This document shows positions 44,279 through 53,614 of a stretch of 64,000 nt of DNA, in pieces. Positions within the stretch are counted from its first letter, which is position 1, and every line of letters starts with the position of its first letter. Source of the stretch: Lachnospiraceae bacterium (GTDB lineage Bacteria > Bacillota > Clostridia > Lachnospirales > Lachnospiraceae); contig CAJTFW010000011.1 in the NCBI GenBank assembly GCA_910575445.1, positions 62,001-126,000 of the forward strand, written 5' to 3'. A model generated the notes under the pieces. The model made no database searches and had not been told where the DNA came from. It was given only the letters and a program-made list of their open reading frames with translations. The position numbers and the translations under genes were made by a program.

Positions 44279-44980
44279 TCACTTCCTTGCATTTAATTTA
44301 TAACCAAGTCCTTTAACGGTTATGAGTGATACAGGCTTTGAAGGATCCGTTTCAATTTTTTCCCGTATACGCCGGATATGGGCATTCAGGCTGTTTTCAT
44401 ATCCGAAAGGATTATCGCCCCATAATGCTTCGCATAAGGCATCAATGCTTACGATTCTTCCCTCATTGCGGGATAATGTTTCTAACAGCGTATGTTCTTT
44501 GGCAGTCAGGGCAACTACCATTCCATTTTTATTGACTTCGGCACGACTGAAATCTATCGTGCAGCCTTCCAACTCTAATAATGGGGAATCTGCTTTATAG
44601 CATCGGCGTAAAACTGCATGAACACGCAATAATAGTTCCTGCGGCAAAAAAGGTTTTACCACATAATCATCTGCCCCAAGTCCCAAGCCAGCAAGCTTAT
44701 CAGCCGCTTCATCTTTTGCTGTCAGAAATATAACTGGAATATTTGTAAATGCCCGTAATTTCTTCATAAGAGAAAAACCGTCCCCGTCCGGCAGCATGAC
44801 ATCAAGGATTGCAAGGTCAGGTTTTTCCTGTTTGGCAAAGATAAGTCCTCTCTGGACAGTTCCTGCACCAATGATATTTGAGAAACCGTCATCTGATAGA
44901 ATGTCAATTACTAATTTACGCAGTTCTGGCTCATCATCAACCAACAGAATTTTTTTTGTATGCAAAAATAATTGTTCCAT
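44279..44980 (-). CDS. OmpR-family response regulator
   Basis: A 233-residue regulator: receiver domain with phosphoacceptor in LAILDVMLPDGDG, Thr/Lys switch residues (FLTAKD; VVKPF) and a C-terminal winged helix (TAKEHTLLETLSRNEGRIVSIDALCEALWG). Read first in the two-component operon. It probably binds the AAAGTAAGG direct repeats in front of the divergent ABC operon. Confidence 0.94.
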   Translation of the reverse strand: MEQLFLHTKKILLVDDEPELRKLVIDILSDDGFSNIIGAGTVQRGLIFAKQEKPDLAILDVMLPDGDGFSLMKKLRAFTNIPVIFLTAKDEAADKLAGLGLGADDYVVKPFLPQELLLRVHAVLRRCYKADSPLLELEGCTIDFSRAEVNKNGMVVALTAKEHTLLETLSRNEGRIVSIDALCEALWGDNPFGYENSLNAHIRRIREKIETDPSKPVSLITVKGLGYKLNARK

Positions 44981-45063
44981 TTGTCTACACCTTTCAAAAA
45001 TCTATCCATAACAGCAGTAATATTATAACATAGCAGAACGTTTTTCGGAATTCTATGGCAAAA

Positions 45064-45083
45064 AAGTAAGGTAAAAGTAAGGA
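45064..45083 (+). promoter_or_regulatory. Direct repeats, probable response-regulator site
   Basis: AAAGTAAGG occurs at 45064-45072 and 45075-45083, an 11-base spacing suited to head-to-tail binding of an OmpR-type dimer. A weaker AAAGTTAAT follows at 45091-45099. It lies in the divergent gap, 60-80 bases before the transporter ATPase gene. The -35/-10 elements are not clear. Confidence 0.6.
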
Positions 45084-45145
45084 TACGAGAAAGTTAATGT
45101 CAGATTGGGGATGTAAACTAAAGAAAAAAGAAAGGAGCATTTTTT

Positions 45146-45928
45146 ATGGACTATATTATCACAACGGAGCGGTTGACAAAGAAATATAAAAATTTTATTT
45201 CGGTCAATAAGGTTTCCATGCACATTCAGAAAGGCAGTATCTACGGTTTCCTTGGCCCGAATGGAGCGGGAAAATCTACTACAATGAAGATGTTGTTAGG
45301 GCTTACATCGCCTACCAGCGGAAGATTCACGGTTGATGGAGGTCATTTTCCAGATGACCGGATCCGCATCTTAAAGAAAGTGGGTTCTTTTATCGAATCC
45401 CCATCTTTTTATGCAAATCTGACAGGCCGGGAAAACCTTGATATTATCCGCAGAATTTTGGGGCTACCGGAAAATGCGGTAAATGATGCATTGGAGTTAG
45501 TCGGTTTGGCAGAGTTTGGTAACCGGCTTGCCAAAAAATATTCGTTGGGCATGAAACAGCGTCTTGGGCTTGCGGGAGCTTTGCTTGGGCGTCCGCCAAT
45601 CCTGATTTTAGACGAACCTACCAATGGTCTTGACCCTTCTGGTATTCATGAAATCCGTAATCTGATAAAGTCATTGCCAAGCCTTTATGATTGCACCGTC
45701 CTAATATCTTCTCATATGCTGTCGGAGATAGAATTGATGGCAGATGACATCGGTATTCTTAATCATGGCAGGCTGCTGTTCGAGGGAAGTCTTGATAAAC
45801 TTAGGAAGAATGCAGTACAGGAAGGTTTTGCAGCGGATAATAAGATTAGTTCCGCCAATTTGGAAGATATGTTCCTTTCCATGATTGATAAGGATAATGC
45901 AGCCAGAAAGCAGAGGGCCAGGTTATGA
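45146..45928 (+). CDS. ABC transporter ATPase, LanF-like (lantibiotic immunity/resistance type)
   Basis: A 260-residue ATPase: Walker A GPNGAGKST, signature YSLGMKQRLG, Walker B LILDEPTNGLDPSG. In place of the Q-loop it has VGSFIESPSFY, i.e. Glu for Gln, the E-loop typical of LanF proteins. AAAGGAGC precedes the ATG. It overlaps the first permease gene by 4 bases. No lantibiotic precursor or modification gene is nearby, so this is most likely resistance rather than producer immunity. Confidence 0.9.
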   Translation: MDYIITTERLTKKYKNFISVNKVSMHIQKGSIYGFLGPNGAGKSTTMKMLLGLTSPTSGRFTVDGGHFPDDRIRILKKVGSFIESPSFYANLTGRENLDIIRRILGLPENAVNDALELVGLAEFGNRLAKKYSLGMKQRLGLAGALLGRPPILILDEPTNGLDPSGIHEIRNLIKSLPSLYDCTVLISSHMLSEIELMADDIGILNHGRLLFEGSLDKLRKNAVQEGFAADNKISSANLEDMFLSMIDKDNAARKQRARL

Positions 45929-46650
45929 AAACACTTATCATTGAACTTCGGAAAGAAAAAAGGACTGGTGTTATTCCGTTGTTGTTATTAGTTGGTATCT
46001 TGGGAGCAGCCTATGCGTTTGTCAATTTTATTGTGCGTAAAGATACATTACTGAATCTCCCGTTAGCTCCAATGGATGTTCTTTTAACACAGCTTTACGG
46101 AATGATTATGGTTTTGAACATGTTTGGTATCGTTGTAGCTGCCTGTATGGTTTATAACATGGAATTTAAAGGAACTGCAATCAAAAAGATGTATATGTTG
46201 CCGATCAGTGTTCCTAAAATGTATCTGTGCAAGTTTTTTATTCTAACAGTGTTACTTTTAACAGCGATTGTGTTACAAAATTTAGCTTTGTTAAAAATTG
46301 GTATCAGTGACTTGCCAAAAGGTACTTTTGAAATGGACACTTTGCTTAAATTTACAGTATATTCCTTTCTTACTTCTATGCCGACATTATCTTTTATGTT
46401 TTTAGTTTCTTCTCGCTTTGAAAACATGTGGATGCCTCTTGGAATTGGAGTTGCCGGATTTTTAAGCGGAATGGCCTTAGCAGGTTCAAATGTCAGTTTG
46501 CTATTGCTTCATCCATTCGTTGTAATGTTAAAGCCTGCGGTTGCTATGAGCGCACAGCCAGACAATGGAATAGCTATTATAGCTATGGCAGAAGCATCTT
46601 TGTTGTTAGGAATAGGCTTATGGATGGCGAAACATTTACGTTATGAATAG
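45925..46650 (+). CDS. ABC-2 permease, LanE-like
   Basis: A 241-residue membrane protein with six predicted helices, beginning MKTLIIELRKEKRTGVIPLLL and translationally coupled to the ATPase. With the next gene it forms the two-permease membrane part of a LanFEG-type exporter that expels lantibiotics from the membrane. Confidence 0.85.
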   Translation: MKTLIIELRKEKRTGVIPLLLLVGILGAAYAFVNFIVRKDTLLNLPLAPMDVLLTQLYGMIMVLNMFGIVVAACMVYNMEFKGTAIKKMYMLPISVPKMYLCKFFILTVLLLTAIVLQNLALLKIGISDLPKGTFEMDTLLKFTVYSFLTSMPTLSFMFLVSSRFENMWMPLGIGVAGFLSGMALAGSNVSLLLLHPFVVMLKPAVAMSAQPDNGIAIIAMAEASLLLGIGLWMAKHLRYE

Positions 46651-46661
46651 GAGGGATTTGT

Positions 46662-47426
46662 GTGGATTTTTTTGATTTATTAAAGATTGAATTTAAAAAG
46701 GTAAAGCGGTCGAAAATCGTTCCTTTGATATTTATTTCACCTTTGTTAGTAGTGATATCGGGAGTTGCCAATTTAAGCAGGTATTTTTCCCCAGAATATA
46801 CAAATGCATGGTCTGCCATGTTTATCCAGAGTGCATTAGTCTATGCCTATTATCTATTGCCATTTTCCATGATCGTTGTATGTGTAATGATTGCAGGGCG
46901 TGAAACGCAACATAATGGTATCCTAAAGATGCTGGCATTGCCAGTTAGCCGTTATGCCTTATCTTTGGCAAAATTTGGGATTTTAATATTTTACCTGTTT
47001 ATGGAAATGGTTGTTTTTCTCATTGTGTTTTTGATTACAGGTATCGTTGCTACACACATGGCAGGGATTACAGATACCTTACCAGTATTTTATCTTGTAA
47101 AGTGGTGTGTAGGATTATTTCTTACGATGCTGCCATGTATAGCGGCTATATGGGCAATCACAGTATTGTTTGAAAAAGCATTGCTTTCTGTAGGGCTTAA
47201 TCTGTTTCTTGTTATTCCTGGCGTTTTAATAGCCAATACACCGCTTTGGATTGCGTATCCTTACTGTTACAGTGGTTATCTGGTATCTTGCTCGCTGCAT
47301 GATTTTACGGCAGAAGGCACAGGCACAGCATTTTCAGTATTTCCGTTTTTGCCATGTGCAATAGTGGTTTTTATATTAGCTCTTTTGTTGGCTGTTAAAA
47401 GATTTGGCAAGAAAGAAATGAGATAA
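46662..47426 (+). CDS. ABC-2 permease, LanG-like
   Basis: A 254-residue protein with six predicted helices, starting with GTG (VDFFDLLKIEFKKVKRSKIVPLIFI) 11 bases after the previous gene, behind AGGAGGGATTTGT. The N-terminal DLLKIEFKKVKRSKI segment is typical of LanE/LanG permeases. Last intact gene of the operon. Confidence 0.85.
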   Translation: MDFFDLLKIEFKKVKRSKIVPLIFISPLLVVISGVANLSRYFSPEYTNAWSAMFIQSALVYAYYLLPFSMIVVCVMIAGRETQHNGILKMLALPVSRYALSLAKFGILIFYLFMEMVVFLIVFLITGIVATHMAGITDTLPVFYLVKWCVGLFLTMLPCIAAIWAITVLFEKALLSVGLNLFLVIPGVLIANTPLWIAYPYCYSGYLVSCSLHDFTAEGTGTAFSVFPFLPCAIVVFILALLLAVKRFGKKEMR

Positions 47427-47429
47427 ACC

Positions 47430-47603
47430 GTATTTCTGCAAATCGTATTGCCCAATGGATTGCGTACAGTTTGGGGCTGTGTCAATATTGTCTGTGTCAT
47501 CATAGGGCTGTGTCTGTCTATCATCTGTGTCTTGTTGCTGATGCTGGTTATTGGGATTATTATTCTGGCTTTGTTTTTATCTTTTCTTCAAGTGGCAGAA
47601 TAG
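47430..47603 (+). pseudogene. Remnant of a small membrane protein gene
   Basis: One frame reads VFLQIVLPNGLRTVWGCVNI and on through about 30 more hydrophobic residues to ...LSFLQVAE and a TAG at 47601-47603. There is no ATG or ribosome binding site at its 5' end. It looks like the tail of a two-helix membrane protein that lost its start. The gap 47427-47782 contains nothing else that I can support. Confidence 0.35.
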
Positions 47604-47863
47604 GTACTGAGTTTGGGAGATGTTTTTCGCTTATTTGCGATAGAATAATGCAAGCTGGAAGGGCGGTGATAGACCGGAAAGAGGAAGCATATGGGGCATC
47701 TGGAGTTGAACGCTGGCTGACTTTGTGCTATACTTGAGCATAATAAATTTGGCGAATTGAGATAGAAAAAGGGGAAGACATTGTGAAAAACAGGAAAAAT
47801 GCCCGATTATCTGTCAAAACTCCGACAAAAGATAAGGGAACATCAGAAAGGAGCGATACCAAA

Positions 47864-48568
47864 ATGCTGGAATTACGCAACATTCCACTTACTTATAAAA
47901 AAGGCGTGTACAGCATTGCCGATTTTGGTCAGGATATTGAAGGAGACAACTCTGTCTCCTTTGACTATGACGCACAGTATCAAATACTTGACTATGACAT
48001 TCCTGTTGGAAAGGAACAGCGTAAAATGACGCTGTACAGCGTGCCAGAGGAGGAACTTGTTCGGACGCTGCGTGCCGTCTATGGCAAGGATGGAATCCTT
48101 CAGAAGATTACGGCTGTGCTTAAAGGCCGCGAAACACTTTTGTACATCCGCTATGAAAACGAGGAAGATGCTAAGGAGAAAATTCGGAGATTTGCTATCC
48201 GAAATGCAGATACCATAATCGAGCAGATCCAACAATGCATAGATGTTGTAGCAAGACTTTTTATCGACTATTACTGTGATGGCGATAACATGGATTACCA
48301 TGCGGTGATCGGTACTGCCGCTCAGATGGAGACGGTAAAGCAGAACGGTCATTACAAGGATTCCTGTGACTATTCCGGCAATTACTCGTCTGAAAATATT
48401 GAGGGTGACAACAGAATGTTAATCACAATAGTGCGTTGTGCCGAGGGCCATCCGTCAGAAAATTTCCAGTATGCGGTAGAAATCATGTCGAAGCATATCG
48501 AGAAATACGCTTTGGCAGCATTATGCAAGACTGAGGATTTCAAATTTATCTGTGCAGAATATGATTAA
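47864..48568 (+). CDS. Hypothetical protein
   Basis: About 234 residues from the ATG at 47864 (MLELRNIPLTYKKGVYSI), which has AAAGGAGCG upstream; a GTG at 47783 behind AAAGGGGAAG would add 27 polar residues. A soluble protein with Asp/Glu-rich segments (DFGQDIEGDNSVSFDYDAQYQILDYDIPV) and a helical middle (KIRRFAIRNADTIIEQIQQCIDVVARLF). No family is recognised. It lies downstream of the transporter but separated by ~440 bases of eroded DNA. Confidence 0.6.
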   Translation: MLELRNIPLTYKKGVYSIADFGQDIEGDNSVSFDYDAQYQILDYDIPVGKEQRKMTLYSVPEEELVRTLRAVYGKDGILQKITAVLKGRETLLYIRYENEEDAKEKIRRFAIRNADTIIEQIQQCIDVVARLFIDYYCDGDNMDYHAVIGTAAQMETVKQNGHYKDSCDYSGNYSSENIEGDNRMLITIVRCAEGHPSENFQYAVEIMSKHIEKYALAALCKTEDFKFICAEYD

Positions 48569-48775
48569 GAAATAAGTGTGAATGGCAGGCAAAGAGTGAT
48601 ATTAAATTCAAGTCTGTCGGGAAGATGCAGGAAGTGGAAAATCGGAATTTGTCTACAATACAGTATTCTTTTTCCTGTCATTGCATATCTCCTTTGCTTT
48701 TTATTTTTTGTGTTTTGCTCCTGTCCTGTGCCAAAAGCAGCATAACCGCAGTTATAACTAGCATTGGAATTAGCC

Positions 48776-48960
48776 CTATTTTTTACTGCGGTAATACCCA
48801 AAACATATCATTGTCCAAATTCCTGGCACAACTGCATAGCCTGCATTCACTTGTCCATGATTGGCAAGTACATAAAAAACACCTATAATCCTAAGCCAAT
48901 GAACACACCAATAAAAGAGCCCATGATGATATTTAGTATCTGATTTATCTTCTTTCTCAT
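48776..48960 (-). pseudogene. Fused remnants of two small membrane proteins
   Basis: An AAGGAGG-preceded ATG at 48960 opens MRKKINQILNIIMGSFIGVFIG and stops at 48883; another frame continues as GVFYVLANHGQVNAGYAVVPG to a stop at 48776. These look like the N-terminus of one small membrane protein and the C-terminus of another, joined out of frame by a deletion. Such small proteins often sit beside two-component/ABC antibiotic-response loci in Lachnospiraceae. The rest of the gap 48569-49209 holds no supportable gene, only a CTCCAT/ATGGAG dyad at 49109-49123. Confidence 0.45.
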
Positions 48961-49209
48961 GCTTATCCTCCTTAAAAAAGTTTTTTATATTATACTATAT
49001 TTTATGGAAAATAGCCCGAATGAATTCTTCCCGGTAATTCCCTGTCTAAAAAAGCTTTAAAAACAAAGGGCAACTTTCCCACATCCTGCAAACAGTGTTG
49101 CCCACAGCTCCATAAGATGGAGAGTTATACACATTGCCCACAATGCCGAAGGCGGCAGAATCCCACCCACTCCCTACATTTTCTCTCAATATCCTTCTAG
49201 GCATAAATA

Positions 49210-49650
49210 TTAATCTGGCTTATGCTCAATACGGTGATAATCGGATATGATGTTTCCTAATGTGATGCTTTCTAAACTTTGGCATAGGTCATTTCTTATT
49301 TTCTCATATGAGCAGTCCAATACATTATGGATATTTTTTCCTATGGGGCATAGCTGCGAAGGCAGTGAATGAATGCCTATAAGTTTGGAACTAAAGGCTG
49401 GCTCTATCGCTTTACATATACGGTATAAGGTCACTTCATCCGGGGGACAGTTCAGTGTTGTTCCGCCTGTCCCGAATTTCACAGATATTATGCCATCCTT
49501 TTTCAATGAGCTTATAATATTGCGGATTGTGACAGGATTGATCCCGGTTGATAACGCCAGAAGTTCACTGGTTACTTTCTGCTTATCCCCATACTCATAA
49601 ATAAAAATAAGGCAATGAATCGCAACCGAACATTTTGTACTGATATGCAT
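49210..49650 (-). CDS. Rrf2-family transcriptional regulator
   Basis: A 146-residue winged-helix protein starting MHISTKCSVAIHCLIFIYEYG, with AGGAG 6 bases before the ATG at 49650. The helix-turn-helix (TSELLALSTGINPVTIRNIISSLKKDGII) is of the Rrf2 type, and Cys residues (C90s region QLCPIG; VLDCS) are too few and spaced differently from an IscR cluster. It is divergent from the EFR1 gene and probably represses it. Confidence 0.87.
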   Translation of the reverse strand: MHISTKCSVAIHCLIFIYEYGDKQKVTSELLALSTGINPVTIRNIISSLKKDGIISVKFGTGGTTLNCPPDEVTLYRICKAIEPAFSSKLIGIHSLPSQLCPIGKNIHNVLDCSYEKIRNDLCQSLESITLGNIISDYHRIEHKPD

Positions 49651-49704
49651 AACATTACTCCTTTCCTCGCTAGATTGTAGCATATATTTTTATTGCTGTA
49701 AATC

Positions 49705-49754
49705 TTGACACTACACCATGCGCCTGTTATAATGGTGTAAATTTTAGATTTACA
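49705..49754 (+). promoter_or_regulatory. Promoter and operator of the EFR1 gene
   Basis: TTGACA (49705-49710), 17-base spacer, TATAAT (49728-49733): perfect consensus. An ACACCAT...ATGGTGT dyad overlaps the -10, and TGTAAATTTTAGATTTACA (49736-49754) is a near-perfect palindrome at the start site, both likely operators for the Rrf2 protein. Confidence 0.85.
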
Positions 49755-49766
49755 GGAGGAGCAAGC

Positions 49767-50534
49767 ATGAAAGTTTCACAGATTATTTTTAGCCCGACAG
49801 GAGGAACAAAAAAGGTTGCAGATATCATAACAAATACATGGGGACTGCCTGTAAATAAAATTGATTTGTCCAATGCAGAAACCGATGATTCCTCGCTTAG
49901 TTTTGAAAAAGATGATATTGCGCTTATTGCAGCTCCGTCTTTTGGCGGACGTGTTCCAAGCCTTGCCACTCAGAGAATCTCAAATATTCATGGCAGTCAT
50001 ACCCCCTGTGTAATTGTCTGCGTATATGGCAACAGGGCATATGAGGATACCCTGATTGAATTAAGCGATGCTGCTGAAAAAAGCGGTTTTCAGGTAATTG
50101 CTGCCATTGCCGCCATCGCAGAACATTCTATTATGCACCAGTATGCTGCAGGCAGACCAGACACCAAGGATAAAAAAGAATTAAGCGGCTTTGCGAAAAA
50201 AATATTAGAGAAAATAAACAATAATCCAACTAGTCTTTCCACACCGCAGATTCCGGGAAACCGCCCCTACAAGAAAGCGGCTGGAATCGGTTTAGTACCC
50301 AAAGCAGGCAATAACTGCACAGACTGTGGTCTTTGCGCCAGACAGTGCCCTGCACAGGCAATCAGCAAAGAAAATCCAAAAGTTACGGACAGTAAAAAAT
50401 GTATTTCCTGTATGCGCTGTGTCGTACAATGCCCGCAGTCATCCCGTAAAGTAAATGGGGCTATGGTTTCTGCTGCGGCATTGGCAATGAAAAAAGCCTG
50501 TTCAACAAGGAAAGGGAATGAGCTTTATATTTAA
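49767..50534 (+). CDS. EFR1-type flavodoxin/ferredoxin fusion protein
   Basis: A 255-residue protein. The N-terminal flavodoxin-like domain has the FMN loop FSPTGGTKK (residues 8-16), and the C-terminal part has two [4Fe-4S] motifs, CTDCGLCARQCP and CISCMRCVVQCP. Such proteins are electron carriers of anaerobes; physiological partners are unknown. AGGAGGAGCAAGC precedes the ATG. Expression is probably controlled by the divergent Rrf2 regulator. Confidence 0.9.
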   Translation: MKVSQIIFSPTGGTKKVADIITNTWGLPVNKIDLSNAETDDSSLSFEKDDIALIAAPSFGGRVPSLATQRISNIHGSHTPCVIVCVYGNRAYEDTLIELSDAAEKSGFQVIAAIAAIAEHSIMHQYAAGRPDTKDKKELSGFAKKILEKINNNPTSLSTPQIPGNRPYKKAAGIGLVPKAGNNCTDCGLCARQCPAQAISKENPKVTDSKKCISCMRCVVQCPQSSRKVNGAMVSAAALAMKKACSTRKGNELYI

Positions 50535-50885
50535 TTTGCTTCCGGTTATATCCAATGCCATATGATATAGTCTGAAAACCGCAAAAAATAGGAGTGCCGA
50601 AGCACCCCCATCTCCTAACCCTCTTTCAAAATTCGCAGTGTTGGTTTATAATCATCTTAGAAGCCGGAGGATATGGCGTGTCCGACGGTTGTTCAATCGG
50701 AAACAATAATCAGTTTAAAAATCAAACGGATTACAAGGCTATCCTCTATTTCTGGTCATTAAGGCGATGAGATTGACTTTTTTCAGTGGGGCCGCATTGA
50801 TACGGTCTCTTTACTCACAGAATGTAATACCTGCATGAATTTTCATTGCACACATGAGCTTTCTATATCTTTCTGAACATATTTT
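50535..50885. other. Non-coding gap with terminator
   Basis: A 350-base gap between convergent genes. GTGC-TTCG-GCAC hairpin followed by TATTTTTT on the minus strand (50591-50608) would end the MutS2-like transcript. A short open stretch near 50770-50875 (DFFQWGRIDTVSLLTECNTCMNFHC) has no start and no known family. I see nothing else. Confidence 0.5.
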
Positions 50886-52796
50886 TTAGTCATCAATAGT
50901 AATTTGTTCTTTTATAATCTTTCCTCTGTCCATTTGATGCCGCAGCTTTCTATTTTTTACACTGTCAAAAATAATAGAAAAATCATAATCATCAGGATAT
51001 AATTTCTCCGCAGCCACATAAAGTTTCATTCTTTTGCGGTTAACCCATATTTTTTTATCTGCCATCTGTACTCTCAAAACTCCTTTTTCATTGGCTGTCT
51101 TGCAGATAATGCCAATCTTTTTATCTGGATATACAAGAACACTGTCTCCCAGTTGAAATTCCAGAGCTTTTTGTGCCGCCTTATTCCTTCTTTTCCTTTT
51201 TTGAATACCAGATACCCTCCTCTTTTCTAAATGATTTTTAGAAACCACTTGTTTCAAATTTTCCGATATTTCCTCTTTTTTGTAAGCCGCCTTCATTGCC
51301 GTTTTTAACATCTCTTCTGGCATTCCCATTTTCCCGGCTATGTAAAAAGCACAGCTTTCCCCAGCTTCTCCAATAACTAATTGATAAAGAGGTTTCAGAC
51401 TTTCCTTATCAAAGGTCATCTTCGCATTCTCAATCCTGGCTTTTTTATCTGCATATTGTTTTACCTCAGGATAATGTGTCGTAACGAGAAATAATCCTCC
51501 ACTCTTTTGTAATTCTTCCAATATTGCAATGGCAATTCCCATGCCTTCTGTTGGGTCTGTGCCGGAACCAAGCTCATCCATAACTACAAGGCTGTCTCTA
51601 TTAACTTTTTTTAATATTTCTAATACATTCACAATATGTGCTGAAAATGTAGAAAGATTCTCTGATATATTTTGCCCGTCACCTATATCACACAGAAAAT
51701 TACTGTTCATACAAATTTCTGCTTTTTTACATGCCACGTGTAAACCGCATTGTGCCATCATACAATTTAATGCAACTGTCTTAATGGTAACTGTTTTACC
51801 GCCCGTATTAGGACCTGTAATAACTACGCCATCAAAACTCTTCCCTATCTCAAATTGCAGCGGCACGCACTCTGACAAAGCCATAAGGGGATGTCGGCCA
51901 TCTTCTATTCGGATATATCGTTTCGTATTAATCTTTGGTTCTGTTCCATCATATTCTAGACTCAGTTTTCCTTTTGAAAAAATAAAATCCAGTTTTTCTA
52001 TCATACTGATATTTTGTAATAAAATCTCCTCATAATCGGCCACCATCGCAGAAAGAGAATAGAGTATTCTATATTCTTCATTTTCTTCATGTACCCGTAG
52101 AAGCTGCAATGTCTCATAATATTTCCCCACAGAACTTGGTTCTATAAATAATGTACCTCCCGTTGAGGATTTATCAATCACATTACCTTTTATTTTATAT
52201 TTATATTCTTTTTTAACAGGAATACAAATATGCCCATTTCTCAGAGTACTGAAATTATCAGACAGGCTTTCCTTATTCGCCCGTATAACTGCATCTACTT
52301 TCTCCCGCATGCATCTTTCATTTTGTTCAATTTCATCCCGAAAGGATTTTAAATCTTTTGAAGCATTATCATCTATCCTGCCATTTCTAATCTGCATACG
52401 AATGGTTTCTTTTAGATTATCCAGACAATCCAGATTCTCATCATAATATGCCAGCGATATTTCCCATTGTTTACAACGGCTTAGATAATTCTTTAACCGC
52501 ATTACAGCAACAAGGGATTTTTCTATATCTTCAAGCTGTGAAATGGATAAACAGTCTCCTTTAACAACCGTTTGGATGCATTCTCTAATCCCACTTAAAG
52601 AAACCAACGGCGGATTTCCGCTTTTCTCCAATAGTTCCCTAGCTTCACTTGTCTCCCTTTGCCTTGCTATCAATTCATTCTCTGACATGATGGGAACGGT
52701 GTCCTTAATCTTTTCTTTTGCCCACTTTGTAAGCGCCAGTTCCATCCACTTCTCTTTCACCTTATCAAATTCCAATATTTTATCTGTCTGAACCAT
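50886..52796 (-). CDS. MutS2-like ATPase without a recognisable Smr domain
   Basis: A 636-residue protein of the MutS family: core/lever helices (residues ~1-300), Walker A GPNTGGKT, Walker B VVMDELGSGTDP and the H-loop VTTHYPE. A KOW-like segment (LGDSVLVYPDKKIGII) follows. MutS2 proteins are usually near 780 residues and end in an Smr nuclease domain; here the C-terminus is a different ~60 residues (YDFSIIFDSVKNRKLRHQMDRG). It may belong to a separate short clade. MutS2 proteins act on recombination or on collided ribosomes. AGGAGG precedes the ATG; 26 bases downstream of an ABC operon. Confidence 0.88.
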   Translation of the reverse strand: MVQTDKILEFDKVKEKWMELALTKWAKEKIKDTVPIMSENELIARQRETSEARELLEKSGNPPLVSLSGIRECIQTVVKGDCLSISQLEDIEKSLVAVMRLKNYLSRCKQWEISLAYYDENLDCLDNLKETIRMQIRNGRIDDNASKDLKSFRDEIEQNERCMREKVDAVIRANKESLSDNFSTLRNGHICIPVKKEYKYKIKGNVIDKSSTGGTLFIEPSSVGKYYETLQLLRVHEENEEYRILYSLSAMVADYEEILLQNISMIEKLDFIFSKGKLSLEYDGTEPKINTKRYIRIEDGRHPLMALSECVPLQFEIGKSFDGVVITGPNTGGKTVTIKTVALNCMMAQCGLHVACKKAEICMNSNFLCDIGDGQNISENLSTFSAHIVNVLEILKKVNRDSLVVMDELGSGTDPTEGMGIAIAILEELQKSGGLFLVTTHYPEVKQYADKKARIENAKMTFDKESLKPLYQLVIGEAGESCAFYIAGKMGMPEEMLKTAMKAAYKKEEISENLKQVVSKNHLEKRRVSGIQKRKRRNKAAQKALEFQLGDSVLVYPDKKIGIICKTANEKGVLRVQMADKKIWVNRKRMKLYVAAEKLYPDDYDFSIIFDSVKNRKLRHQMDRGKIIKEQITIDD

Positions 52797-52822
52797 TTTA
52801 ACCCTCCTATTACAAAAAATAA

Positions 52823-53614
52823 TTAACTGCTTGCACTTTCATATCTGTGTACTCCATATGACCAAAATGATAATGCAAAAAAAGTAAAAATACACACAAT
52901 TGCTGCTCCAAAAAACAGCCCCTTTACTGACAGTGCCCCTATAAATGCCTGTGTCGGCAACGTTGCAATGATTCCATATGGCAATATACAATAAAAAATA
53001 AACTTATAAATTCCATAAAAAGCAATCCCTGGTATTTTCAAACACAAGTCAATCGCTGTCTCCTCAATTTTCGTTAAATTGTTTACAGAGAAAACAAAAA
53101 AAGCAAAGCATCGTATCAAGAGTTCCATATCGTAATACAGTATCGTCATCATAAAAACCAGAAACAGATATTTAATAATATTAGACCATGAAAAACCCAT
53201 ATCTGTTTCTTTCACCCCATACGCAATAATACATGCACTGAAAGCCAATAGCGGTATGGAACCTGGATTTATTTTTTCAAAAGTAATCCGCAATAGCGGA
53301 TTTACCGGTTTGGTCAGATACAAATCCAGTTCACCTGTTTGTATTTTTTCAGGTATGGAAATCACTCCAAAAAAGTAAATTATCATATTAAGGGCATTGA
53401 TCAGGGAAAATGTTCCTACAAAAACAAGGATTTCTCCATGCCCCCATCCACAAATTTTATCCACATGCCCATAAATTGCCTCAAAGGCAAAAAGCTGAAC
53501 CAGAAAATAACTGGTGTCAATAAAAAACGGTCCAAAGAATCCCAACCGGAATGTCATGATATGGGATAGCCTTAATTTCATTAATTCTGCCAAAAATTTA
53601 AAATTATCTTTCAT
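52823..53614 (-). CDS. ABC-2 permease, COG3694-like
   Basis: A 263-residue protein with six predicted helices, starting MKDNFKFLAELMKLRLSHIMTFRLGFFGPF, the pattern of the COG3694 permease that works with COG4587 and a COG4586 ATPase. It overlaps the previous permease by 4 bases. The exported substrate is unknown. Confidence 0.85.
   Translation of the reverse strand: MKDNFKFLAELMKLRLSHIMTFRLGFFGPFFIDTSYFLVQLFAFEAIYGHVDKICGWGHGEILVFVGTFSLINALNMIIYFFGVISIPEKIQTGELDLYLTKPVNPLLRITFEKINPGSIPLLAFSACIIAYGVKETDMGFSWSNIIKYLFLVFMMTILYYDMELLIRCFAFFVFSVNNLTKIEETAIDLCLKIPGIAFYGIYKFIFYCILPYGIIATLPTQAFIGALSVKGLFFGAAIVCIFTFFALSFWSYGVHRYESASS

Noticed and set aside
48625-48888. 87-codon plus-strand frame
   Set aside because: It is antisense to the two membrane-protein relics and has no ribosome binding site.
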